From Circinella umbellata (Eukaryota; Mucoromycota; Mucoromycetes; Mucorales; Lichtheimiaceae): a stretch of 64,000 nt of DNA. Below the pieces are notes generated by a model. The model did not search any database, was not told the origin of the DNA, and was given only the letters and a program-made list of their open reading frames with translations. The stretch covers positions 868,001 to 932,000 of the forward strand of contig JAIWNF010000005.1 of NCBI GenBank assembly GCA_025093555.1, written 5' to 3'. Below, piece by piece: positions 1-11,600 of this stretch (its first letter is position 1; every line of letters starts with the position of its first letter). The translations under genes and the position numbers were made by a program.

Positions 1-258
1 GATAGCAATGTATTTGAAGTCAAATTGGTTGAAATGGATGGGGTGGATGATGGTGTTATCGATGTCCTCAGTGATATGAAATGCCTGAAGACCATCATTT
101 TGGAAAAGGCTATGGAAATAACAGACGATGGCATTAGGAAGATGGTAGATGATGCAAAAAACTTACGTAGTTTAACGCTCAATAAATGTAAATCATTCTC
201 TCAAGAAACTGTAACATATGTACAAAAAAAAATCAGATACGTCGAAATAATTGAATAA
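1..258 (+). CDS. F-box-type leucine-rich-repeat protein, C-terminal end only
   Basis: Only the last 85 codons of this gene are in the window; the frame is open from base 1, so the start lies upstream. The visible part has two leucine-rich-repeat units with the cysteine-containing LRR style (L-x2-L-x-L-x2-C) seen in F-box/LRR substrate adaptors, and ends in a basic YVQKKI segment. It aligns end to end with the C-terminus of the gene at 989-3201 (KNITLEQLSLLTDHGI there against KTIILEKAMEITDDGI here, and YARRKIKDVIFEL against YVQKKIRYVEIIE), so the two are paralogues placed tail to tail. The F-box itself is not visible; the role as an SCF adaptor is inferred from the paralogue. Confidence 0.75.
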   Translation, partial: DSNVFEVKLVEMDGVDDGVIDVLSDMKCLKTIILEKAMEITDDGIRKMVDDAKNLRSLTLNKCKSFSQETVTYVQKKIRYVEIIE

Positions 259-988
259 TTAGTAAATAAAAACAATATTATTCCTTCATTTTATTATTAT
301 ACACATAACATAACATAACTTGAAATATCATTCACATATACAATATTTACTGCTTTAATTTTTTATTTCTGCATATAAAATATGATTTTAAAACGGGTCT
401 ATAATTATTTTGATGTACGTATCATAAAACTGTTTATCCTTTCGATTGTTCATCCAGCCCATCCTACATTTTTCCCTCACCTCTGATAAACCTGCAAAGT
501 TCATATATTATATACTTATCATGACACCTACTATTCTCACAGTGTTAATGATGCTCTTGTGTGATTCATCGTCACCAACCAAAATACGCTTTTCAGTTAA
601 CATTTTTACAAAGAGTAACTTAATTTAAGTAAAAACTACACCATTATACTATAGGCACATTGTTAATTGAGGCATTATAGGTAGTTTTTGTACATTTAAT
701 AAAGAGAGTAATTTTACACTATTTAAATAGCAAAAATAAAGAAAAAGAGTACATACTATGTTCTATTTTCCTTTTGGAAGAAGATTTATAAGAGGTCGAT
801 GTTCATATTATCGGGTTACAATGCTAAAAAAGGAGCTAAAAACTATATTAGGCTATACATGCATACGTACAACTTAGAAAACAAAAGATATTTTATATAA
901 GACAGAGTAAAAGGTATATAGATTGGCCGGCAATAGTAAGAAATTTTAAGATAGGAATGAAAGAAAGATTACGAGAATGATGATGGAT
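259..988. other. Intergenic, tail-to-tail spacer
   Basis: AT-rich spacer between two convergent LRR genes. It holds the 3' ends of both and AATAAA-like signals (for example near 266 and 700). I see no supported gene; the open frame at 446-628 has no recognisable domain or splice context. Confidence 0.6.
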
Positions 989-3201
989 TTATTGAACAAG
1001 CATCGTGTAGTTAGCTTGATTTAATTCGAAGATAACATCCTTGATTTTACGCCGTGCATAAATTGCTGATCCTTGGTGAACATTATAACAGTTCTTAATA
1101 GTCAAGCTCTCAATAGTTGCTCGATCATCCTTTTTACTGCTCATGCCATTTACCAATTCAGTAATACCATGATCCGTTAGCAACGATAGCTGCTCCAAGG
1201 TAATGTTTTTCAAACTGCTGATTTTGCTTAGAGCAATTACTGTATCATCGCGTACTGTATGTAATCGCATCAATCGGATCGATGACAGATTTGATGTACT
1301 ACTATTAACACACAATGCCTTGATAAGACTATACACCCCTTCAGAAGATATACCTTTAACATCGTCCAATGTAAGACTTGTTAATGATGTAATGTTAGCA
1401 ATATTATTTAATACAGAGTCCGGCATATCAAAACACATTCGTAATTCCAAAGCATGAAGTGAGCAGGTCTTGTTGGGTGTGTTACATAAAGTGCTATAAT
1501 GATTAAACAGTCGCATCAAGTTGGTGCCGTCCACAGGTGCTCGTGCAAATAATTGAAATCGTTTTAGTGCAGGTAACTCTATCAGGGTATCGACAAGTGC
1601 TGTATAGTCCATCACATCAATCATGCAAAGATGGGTTAGCGTATGTGATTTATAGATAGAGTGTAAAAATAAAGGTTGAAGCCCGGATGTTTCACGCAAT
1701 GATAATGATTTGATCTTACGGAAACGAAGAGCAGCGTGAGCAGCACTCAAGGTAGGAACATCACCTGATCCATCCAAATAAAGATAGACTGTTTCTAATG
1801 TTTTCATATGTTTGCTAACAAGTGGTAGAATGTTTTTAGCAGGCGTCGGTACTGAATTGTTGGTGTATATCTTGTGCATCGAGTAAGTATTGATAGATCG
1901 TTGTTGCCGTTGTTCCAATTCTGATACTGTATGCTGATAGTTGTAAGAGAATATTTTGAGAAGGGGCAATTTTTGAACAGGTCGAAAAACACAGGGTAAA
2001 CATCCAATCATGACAAGGCGACGTATACGTGGACAATGAGTGACAAACGGTTGAATACTATCCTTGTTGATAGTTTCCAGCCGAAGGTCCAAATCATTAA
2101 GTGCTAAGTGCTGTTTTCCATGTAACATGGCAACATTGCCACCTACTCGTTGTAAAGAACCGCTTGCTTTAAACACAAGCTTTGACAAGTTTGGAAAAAT
2201 AGAAAGAACGTCTGCGAGCGTGGTGATGGGCGGTGCGTTGTTATCTAAGCCCAGGAGATCCAAGTCCAGAGTTGTTAGTAACGCTGCGCCAATACGAAAA
2301 AATGCAATAGACATGGTTGCAGTCATTGCATGACTAGATATCTGTTGTGTTGTAGCCTCTAAGTATAATGTATTTTTTATAAAGTTAATAGCATGTACTT
2401 TGTAAATACGTAGTATACATTCATATATGTATGAAGATAATCAATTATTATTATAATCATACCTGTCACACGAAGTGATTTTAATTTAGTGAAATGGCCG
2501 TTTTGCATATTTTCAAGGTATCGATAACATACACGTGGATTCGTCGTATTGATTGACAGCACCTCGACATTCTTTGCAATATAAGGTAGCGCACTTGTAA
2601 TAGGATTATCTGCTAATGTGTCATTACTTGTCAATTCCTTCCATGCTGCAGGGTATTCCAATAATCTTTTCCTCCACCCTGAAGAGACCGTCAAGCATTC
2701 CGATTTAGTTTCTTGTGATAATTGTTGAAATATTAAATAAGTTAGTTCAATAGGAAGAATGCTTATAAAATCAACAAAAGTATTTTGTTTTTCTATAGCC
2801 CTTTTTTTAGCTTCCAAAACTTGTGTATATTGACTTGTCAGGTCAGTATCACCACTAGAGGAAATAGTGCCCAGTGCTTTATCATATGTACTGATAGCTT
2901 TTAACTGTTTGCCTTGTAATTCATATAGTCCGCCCATGCGCAAGTAACCAATGGCTTGATTAGGTACTTTTCTCACAATGTAGAGTGCATCTTGAAGAGC
3001 GAGTTCGAATTTGGCCTTCATGCCTAATCCATAACTTCGTTGATCAAGTAATTTCACCAATTTGTCATTGAGAATGATATTAATGCCCTGGGTGGTTTCA
3101 TTAATAAGACGATCGAAATCTCGTTGTTGAATTGCTTGTCCTGTTGGAGAGTTTGGTTCATGAATTGGAATGGCATTCATTCCATATAATGTTGAAAACA
3201 T
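989..3201 (-). CDS. TPR / F-box / LRR protein (Pof3/Dia2-type architecture)
   Basis: Two exons, 3201-2463 and 2358-989, joined by a 104-nt GT-AG intron in phase 1, give a 702-residue protein. The upstream frame runs into a stop without splicing, and the join restores ...LRVTG-EATTQQ. Residues about 20-110 form helical TPR-like repeats (DALYIVRKVPNQAIGYLRMG, then AISTYDKAL). An F-box follows at about 140-190 (ISILPIELTYLIFQQL...SECLTVSSGWRKRLLEYPAAW), and the rest is LRRs. This order, TPR then F-box then LRR, is that of fission yeast Pof3 and budding yeast Dia2, which are SCF ubiquitin-ligase adaptors. Architecture is clear; orthology is not claimed, because such genes are multicopy in these fungi and this window has two more F-box/LRR loci. 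Substrate unknown. Confidence 0.85.
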
Positions 3202-5756
3202 GCTATGGTCAGAAAGGAAAAGGAAAAAGAAAAGATGTTATATATGGAAGAAAAAAGAAACTTTATTGTTATCTATTTATGCAAACAGAGAAGCTTTTTT
3301 TCTATTCGGCGATGGAAATTCAAAGCTAGGAACTTAAACTTGGTAACTCAAGGAAGAAAAAGAAACCTGTTGAAAGAAAATCATCCTGGAAAGAAGCATC
3401 GGCTTTTATAGCTGTTTTTTTTTGCCGCTGCCGCAGCACTATCTTGATATGTTATCTAGTGCAACGCACTAAAATTTGAGTCGTTTTTGCTAATACCAAC
3501 ATCATTATTATGATTACAAAATAGCACAATAACTGCTTTAGTTATGCACATTATTTCATTCAAGTAATCTGATTGGCGCGTAAATCGACACATTTGTGTC
3601 ATAACTACTCTTTTCTCTATTTGCTAATAACATAAATACTCATCAATTATTTTATAACCCTTTTAGCCTTTTGATAATATAATAATTGATCGGGCAACAG
3701 TTTCTATTGAGCAAAATAATTCGTAAGCACATCACAAGGTTTCTCTTTTGGGGACTTAGACGTAATATGTATTCCTGAACATAAGAACTCTCACAGCATA
3801 ATCTCCTTTCTCTCTCATATGGTTTTGTCCAAATACAAATACATACAGCCAATTCCAGGTTTTTGCACACCTGAGATTTCCTGATTTTTTGTCGCAGAGC
3901 CAAAGACTTGCAACAAGCGAAATTATTCTTTGCTGTCATTTTGGTATTTCTCTATTCGGATAATGATTCATAAGAATATTATGCAGAATTATTAAATTAT
4001 AGGATAGTTTACTCCCAATTAGCGCAACTCGCCCAAAAACCTTGATGCGGGTTGCAAGTTGCGATTTTATTAAGTATTTTTAACATTTTAAAAAACTAAC
4101 GGTACAGAACCGGAAGATTTGCAAAAGCGAGAGATGCAAAAGCGGGGGTTGACGACTGTAGTATAGTATTTCATATTTCTTAAATGTATATGATATTGGA
4201 AAGTATCTCTCAATCACACAGATAATATTTCCTGTATTACTTAATAAGATCAGAAAGTTCAAAAATATAACGAGACAACACAGGTAAATATAGGATCTTA
4301 CGTACTGTGGAAAACTTTTGTATACAAGATGTTGTTGGACGCGGGCAGTTACGCATTTTCTTATTACTATTACTATTATTATTGGTTTGTTTGGCAAATA
4401 ATAACGATAGAAAGTGTATATACAGCAAAATATTGAAACCACGATTGTTGCTGTTTTATATGACATGTTCTATCTAATTTTGTTTTTAAGAAATGCTTAA
4501 ACGTAAATACATGTGATATCTTAATATGTCTTATTATTATGTCAATATCAATTCCAGAATCAGTTAAGCGGCAGTCGTTCTCTAAAAAAGACACTTTGTT
4601 CGATTCAATCCTTGTTTTATACATTTAACATATTTGCCATTAGATATCACAACAAACCGCTTTTTTTGTGGATGTTGAAAATTTTAAGTGTTACTTTGTT
4701 CTCAAAGCGCCAGATACTGGATGATTTCCGAATGAGAAATTATTTTGGCTTGGCGAAAATAAATAAATATTTATCCTCCTTTTTCCGAGATATCATATAA
4801 GAGGCTTTTTTTTTCTTTTACCAAAACAAAACCATCGTAGTGCGTAGCAGTAATCATATTATCGATGATGTGACGATGTTTTTGGGTTCCCAAGCACCAC
4901 AGCAATAGGGCGTATTGGTGTTTTAATCTATCGCATGATGGAGATTATCTTTTTTGATAAATACACCAAGCCTTATTATTGTAAATATTTAATAATTATT
5001 ACCAAAATAAACTTCACTTTAGTTACTGTAGTTGAATAGAATGTTGGAAAGTATGATTTCAAAACGGATTTGTCTTATATTACAAAAGTCTTTGTACAAA
5101 TCAATGATCCTTTGGGATCTGTCACTTGAGAATAAAAAAATAGGCTTATAATTAACTTCTTATCACTGTCCGTATGACAACAACAATGACTTCTTCGACA
5201 AGACAAGACTAATGTGGGCTGGTTAATCTAATTATGGTTGGAAACCCGGCCCTTTGTTATTTGTATTTTTTGATCATATATGGCTTATAAACGTCTTTAA
5301 AAGCCTTGTACAGTCCAAAGCTGGTTCCGAGAAACAAAACATTCTGTTATGCTGTGCTGAAAAAGGGGAAAAGAATAGTAATTTTGTAGTAGTTAAATCT
5401 AAAAAAGAAAATAATATAGAGTAATTATATACTGGAATTTATTTTTCAGATATTTTGTATTATACCTAACTTTGAACATTATAATGGTTTAAATCGTAAA
5501 TAGTTTGAATGTTATTGAATATTGTGTAGAACTCTCGAACTATTAGGCGTCTTCAAGTGTTGCTTTGAAACCGGGAAAAAAAAAATACTTACTGTGTACC
5601 AAACAAAACAATTCTGGTGCAATTATATTTTGTAGGTTAAGTACATATACTACGCCAGTCTGTTCTCTTGTGCGTGGCAATTTAAGTTGATCGATCCATA
5701 TGGTAATTTAAGGTAACGTTACACTTTATAGTAAAGTTATTTGCATCATTCTTTAC
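3202..5756. other. Intergenic, 2.5 kb, no supported gene
   Basis: Upstream region shared by the divergent F-box gene (minus) and protease-like gene (plus). Open frames at 3652-3939 and 4080-4466 (minus) have no domain, no plausible splice partners and low-complexity composition. One local feature is a GC-richer imperfect inverted repeat at about 4021-4064 (CGCAACTCGC on the left, GCAAGTTGCG on the right) standing out from the AT-rich background. Confidence 0.5.
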
Positions 5757-5766
5757 TATATAAATA
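5757..5766 (+). promoter_or_regulatory. TATA box of the aspartic-protease-like gene
   Basis: TATATAAATA lies about 62 nt before the chosen ATG at 5828, a normal distance allowing a short 5' leader. It argues against using the in-frame ATG at 5741, which lies upstream of this box. Confidence 0.55.
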
Positions 5767-5827
5767 CAGGGTACATTTTCAACATTTTGAATACTTTTCT
5801 CTTTCTCCACAAAACCACTGCAGCAGA

Positions 5828-7839
5828 ATGCATTTTTCTTTACTTAATTTGATTGCTTCGTCTTTAGCTCTCACCTTTTCAAGTAGTGCTTTAGCCAGTA
5901 ATCGCATGATGGCGCGATGTAATGATTATTCTTGTAATACTACATCTGAAAATGGTGTTCGGGCCACACTTGATATGACTTATGAAAACGGTCAAGTAAG
6001 TAGTAATAATTTTTAACTTTCAGTCAAAATATATATATGTTCAATTTATTCCGAAATTCTTGGTTTTTTTTTAATTTCTTTTTTTACGTAATACTAGTAT
6101 ATCATGCCTCTTATGATTGGTAAGAGCCGGTTTTTTTTTTATTTTAGCTATATCAAATGATTCAAAATTTCTACACACAATTAAAAAAAATGTTTATAAT
6201 AAATAAAATGTATCTTTTCTTTTATATGAATAAAAAAAGGTACTCCACCACAGGAAGGTTTTAATGTTGTGTTTGACACGGGTTCGGTTGCGAGCTGGGT
6301 CGCTGGACCTAGAGCTGTAAGTAATCATCTGACCCCGGGTGTCTTTCTTGCTACAACATAGTTTCTGAAAAGAAAACACTAACTTATGGTGATTATTTTT
6401 TTCTTTATGATATTTAATAGTGTTCTTCACATTGCGCATCAGCTATTTATGATCCAAAATCATCCTTGTCAGCTTCTTTTGATCCAAAAGAAAAACCATT
6501 AAAAATTGAGTACGATGATGGCAAATGTGTGACTGGACAGATGTACAAGGTAATTTATCCTCATATTTTATTAGAAAAACTAAAGGCTTGATACTCAATA
6601 ATATGTGAATCGCAATCAACATTAAAATGCTTCAGGTTGTTGATATGTCTTTTAATAATGATTTTTATCATAATGATAATTATTGTAGGATACGGTTTCG
6701 TATTCTGAATGGAAAAATGCAAAATTTGAACATTTTCCCATTGGTGTTGCTACCAAGATTGAGGGCTTTGATACAGTCAGTACTAACACTCGTATGTTTT
6801 ACAATACATTAAATTTTTTAGGCTTTTTTTTAAAGCGATATTATTAATAAGCTTATTCATTTCAAAATAGTTGGATACCTTGGTTACGGTAATCCAAATG
6901 CACTGAAATCAATTATAGGTAAGGGCTCTGGTATTTCAGTGCTCTTTTGTTACAAAAATATTATTACCAATTTAACGAGCTACACATTCGCTATCTACTT
7001 ACTAACTACTATTTTTTCTTTCTAATTGTCGTTTTATTATACAGGTACCCTCGAAACTAATACAACATGTATGTATGCTAACTTATATGTCCCTTTTCGT
7101 GTATAGTGGTAAATTAAAAACAATGTTCTTATATTTAAAAACTGTCATATCCTGTTTATTTATTATTGTTTTAGCTCAAGAAAAAAAGAGACAAGCAAAT
7201 AATGGAAGTGGTGACATTGGACTTCATCGCCCACCAAGAAATAAAGGACATAAACGTTGGAATACAGAAAACAAAGTCATCTTAACTCTTGGTATTGATC
7301 CAAATGTTTACGAAGGTGAACTTTATTACTTTAATCTTCTTGTATCACAGAATGATTGTGAAGAGCAATCCGTTTTCTGGCGTACGTCTCTCAAGGGTGT
7401 TAGTTTAAACGATGGAGATAATTGTGAAATACCATCAAAATCCTATGTCAAGTTTTCCACCAGCACCGATGCTATCAAAGCTCCTCCGGCTCAAGCAGAC
7501 CTTTTACATTCAAAGTTTGACGCTATTTATAATATTGATGAGAAGAGATATGAGTACAAGTGTAGCAAGGCTGTACCTGACTTGGAATTACAATTCGATA
7601 ATTATATAATCACAGTGCCTGCTTCTTTGTGGACAGACCGTGTTGATTCAAACAGTCAAGGGGTTGATGGAGCTACATGTTTTTCTCACATTCGTCGTAG
7701 TAGCGATAAATTCAAGGAATGGACCATTGGCACACGTGTCTTAGATGAATTCTATCAGGTTTATAGTTATGATATGCTTCGAGTAGGTTTTGCTCATCTA
7801 AAGGGTGGGTCACAAGCTACCATTACAAACATTGGTTAA
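5828..7839 (+). CDS. Secreted aspartic-protease-like protein lacking the second catalytic Asp
   Basis: Pepsin family (A1) fold, in about eight exons. Exon 1 (5828-5995) gives a signal peptide (MHFSLLNLIASSLALTFSSS) and mature N-terminus. A 22-nt exon at about 6101-6122 encodes YIMPLMIG. The next exon gives GTPPQEGFNVVFDTGSVASW, the first active-site loop with intact DTGS. Further exons give CSSHCASAIYDPKSSLSASF, a flap-like segment ending in KIEGFD, GYLGYGNPNA and GTLETN. The last exon (about 7174-7839) is the C-terminal lobe. Where A1 proteases carry the second D-T/S-G-T/S motif this protein reads KFSTSTDAIKAPP: the Asp is Ser and the Gly is Ser. Catalysis needs both Asps, so the protein is predicted inactive as a peptidase. 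It could be a binding or decoy protein, or a decaying gene; frames and splice sites are otherwise intact. Confidence 0.85.
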
Positions 7840-8222
7840 GGATGATTTTCTAGATCCCCAAGGGCGCCAAGAACAATGACAGCAACGGGATACATTTTTT
7901 TTAATTGTGATTAAGTATTCTTTATTATTATAATTGACAGATAATATAACTGTATTTATTTTTGCTAGTATTCTCGTTAATAATATATATGTATAAGTGA
8001 TCAAAAAACAAAACATAGACCTTACGTCTTGTACAGTTACTATTTGACATGTTTGTTTAAATTGAACAAAAATACAGTCAGTTAATTTAATGATTTTTTT
8101 ATTAATGCCTATTTATGTATAGGTTACCACAATTAGCTTTATCCGAGAATTTTACTTCTGCTGAAAACAGTATATGCTTAGAAATGTTGATGTGTTAAGT
8201 TTTCATAGCCAGAAATTAGAAG
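7840..8222. other. Intergenic spacer
   Basis: AT-rich 3' region of the protease-like gene and 5' region of the SNF2 gene, which follow one another on the plus strand. No gene or clear structured element seen. Confidence 0.6.
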
Positions 8223-8636
8223 ATGACTGCGACTGTTATTAATGCACCGGCGTCGAACTTGTCCAATATTTCTTTTAGTTTTATCTTCTGCTCTACCTCA
8301 ATGCAGATCGCTGGCACAGTTGCACATGAAGCATTAGTTCAATTACTTTTCGAAAATAGGGCACGGAAAGAAACAAGCAATGGCAGCAATGACCTACATC
8401 GCGGTCAACACATACCACAGGCAAAACGACGTAAAACATCGCCCCAAATCGAACTACTTCATATTGTCTTCCCAATCCAAATCGGTTCAACTTGGTCCGA
8501 TCTTCTTATCGATTATGGATCTACAACTATTCCTAATAAGAATCTAACAGTTCAATGGCGAACAGAACTCTTGACAATCGTCAATGAACATTATATAAAA
8601 GCTCAAATGACAATTTTTTTCACTGACAAAGGAGAA

Positions 8637-8670
<34 letters not shown>

Positions 8671-11600
8671 TCTATCGTCAAAATTTGATTTTGGCAGATA
8701 ACCAAATGTTAGTGTACGCAACAGATGATTCTAATAAATTTTTAGCACTTGTACGCGCTTGTGAATATCAGTATATTCATACAAAAGTTGATATTCATGT
8801 CAATGGTATGGATGCCCAAGCACGTATGACGGTATCAGGAGAACTGGATCAAATTCGAGGCAATAAAACAGCTTTCAACCTTTTCGACTTGGTTTATCCA
8901 TCTCAAATTGCTGCGCCATCCAATACATCTGTCGAAGATTTTTTTCACCATCTACAACCAGAAACGAGGTCGGAGTTTCTTGCAGCATATCAACCTGAAG
9001 GACTAGTTTCTAAATTAGCTCCTTTTCAAAGTCAAAATGTTGAATGGATGGTTAGTTTTTGCTTGCTTTAGTATTTTGACATCCATGGTTTTCCAAAAAA
9101 GATAGAGTGTGCTAATTGGAAATTGATGGTTAACTATATTTGTTTCTTAGATTTCACGAGAAGGACATAAAGCTGTAAATGGTCATATTGAACTACTGGT
9201 GCCATTACTACAAAATAATGTTACCAAGCTACCATTCTTATGGGAAAAGGTGGTCCTGGATACTGGAAAGCCTGTATTTATAAATCGAATCAGTCGAGAA
9301 CTAGCAGTAGACTCAACAGAGGACTTTAGTAACATGCAAGCTTTGACACAAAGAGGTGGTGTTCTTGCAGATGAAATGGGATTGGGTAAAACAGTATGGT
9401 AAATATGAATGAATAACATAACGTACTTATTCCTCTATGTAAAATATTTTGTTCTTGCGTTTGATATATATACATATATATTACATATTAAAATAGCTTT
9501 TATTCTTTTTTTATATCTAGTGCAATTGCATTGATTTTGTTACATAAACTCAATCGAGAAGATGCAACACATCCAAAAGAAAATTTGGATGGATTAATTA
9601 CGTCAGCTGCAACTTTAATTATTACTCCTTCAGCTATTATCCGTCAATGGGAGTCTGAATTTAAGCGACATGCACCGTCACTACGCGTAACAACATACCA
9701 GGGAATTAAAGCTGCAGACAAAAATCAAACAACTATTACTACAGAGGAATTGGCAAAGTATGATGTTGTGTTGACCGATTACAATGTATGTATGTTTATT
9801 GTTATAATAATTATAATTTTTGGAAGATATACTATATTCATCTCAACAAGGTCATTCTTTTTTACTTATTCGTTTATCTTTCGTTGTTACTGTATTGTTG
9901 TAATAATTCTAGGTATTAAAAGAGGAAATACATCACGCTCGGAAGTCACCTGATCGTCCACGAAGATATAGTATGCCTATTCGATTTTTATTCTTTGCTT
10001 TATGAATTAAAGAAAAGATTTTATAAGACAAATATCTTTCAATCTTGATACAATTTTTTTCCTTAAAAAGCTAAATGAAATTTTCACTTTGTTTGCAGTT
10101 GCTAAATATCCGGCAAAACGAAGTCCTTTGGTACAAATATTATGGTTCCGAGTTATGTTGGATGAGGTAAAGTTTGACATTCATAATATATAGAACATTG
10201 TTGTGGATGGTTGGATATGAATGATAAAAATAATAATAACATGTCAGTTGACTTGTATATTTTATTATTATTCTTATTTAGGCACAAATGGTTGAATCCA
10301 CTATGGCCTTGGTCGCTGAAATGGCCCGTCTCATTCCACGCTGGTATTCCTGGGGGGTTACTGGTACACCTATGAAATCCAATTTTGACGACTTGTTTGG
10401 ACTCGTATTATTTTTAGGTTTTACACCAAGTATACGTAATATCAGAATATTCAAACAACTTTGTGAACCCAATGCAGCTACTTGGGCAAAAGGATTATTT
10501 TGGAATTTCAGTAAAGCAATTATGCGAAGGAATATCAAGGTAGCTTTGACAAGCCAAATCCACATCCCAGCTCAACATCGAAGCATTGTTAAGTTAGAAT
10601 TTTCGGCTATTGAACAACACTATTATCAAAGTATATGGGACCAATGTTCAAGAAGTTGTAATCTAAGACAACTGGATGCGATTCATTGGACCCCATCTTT
10701 GGATGATGATGATCCAGATAATTTGGAAACATCGGCAGCTGAATTACAACGAACTTTTGTCAAATTAAGAACTTGGGTAAAGTAGCCACATCTAATTTAT
10801 CTTGTTTGTTGTGGTTACAAAAACTAACTTTATTTATAAATTTATTATGCACAGTTATTGGCTTTACGACAAGCATGTGATCATCCAGCAGTAGGAAGTA
10901 CAAAGCGAAAAATTATTAATCAAACAGTTCGTACTCTTACCGAGGGTAAAGGCTACTATTAATTATTTCTTCATATATTTACCAAACACCGAAGGGAAAG
11001 GAAGAGAGGGGACCAAGATCATTACCAATATAACACAAAATATAATAATAATGCTCTCATATATTTTTAGTATTGGATGCACTTATTCAACAGGCCCGAG
11101 ATGATGTCGATAATACATCAACTACTCTTATTGGGTCTAAATTACGACGAGGGGGTATGAATGAAATACAAGAAAAATATAAAGATGCCCTCGATATATA
11201 TTTGGAAGCTTTGCCGCAAGCGTTAGACATGCTTGATGTGGTGAATAAACGACTTGATGAGGCAAAAGTGGAACAAGCGAAAAGAAAGAAGCGGCGAGAA
11301 GATGAAGAAATGAAGAAAAATCTACAAAAATCGTCTTCTTCGAGCCAAGGTCATCATGGATTTAATACAACAGAAATATCAACTAAAACATATAAAGGAG
11401 CACCAGATCCACTCAATGAACTAGTGACGGCTCTTACTGCTAAACAATTTAAATTGTATTCCTATTTGCATCGTTTCAACTTCTACATTGCTAGTATGTA
11501 TCATGAATTGGAGATGGAAGAAAAAGAAGCGGAATATTATGATAAAGCAGCCGAGTTTCGAAAGCAAATATTAAGTCGCGCTGAAGATCGGGTAAATATA

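Noticed and set aside
3652..4466. Minus-strand open frames of 95 and 128 codons
   Set aside because: No domain, biased composition, no splice partners and no promoter or start context; best read as chance frames in spacer DNA.
8638..8670. AAT trinucleotide run as a non-coding microsatellite
   Set aside because: It is in frame within the SHPRH-type first exon and codes a poly-Asn tract, so it is part of the gene.
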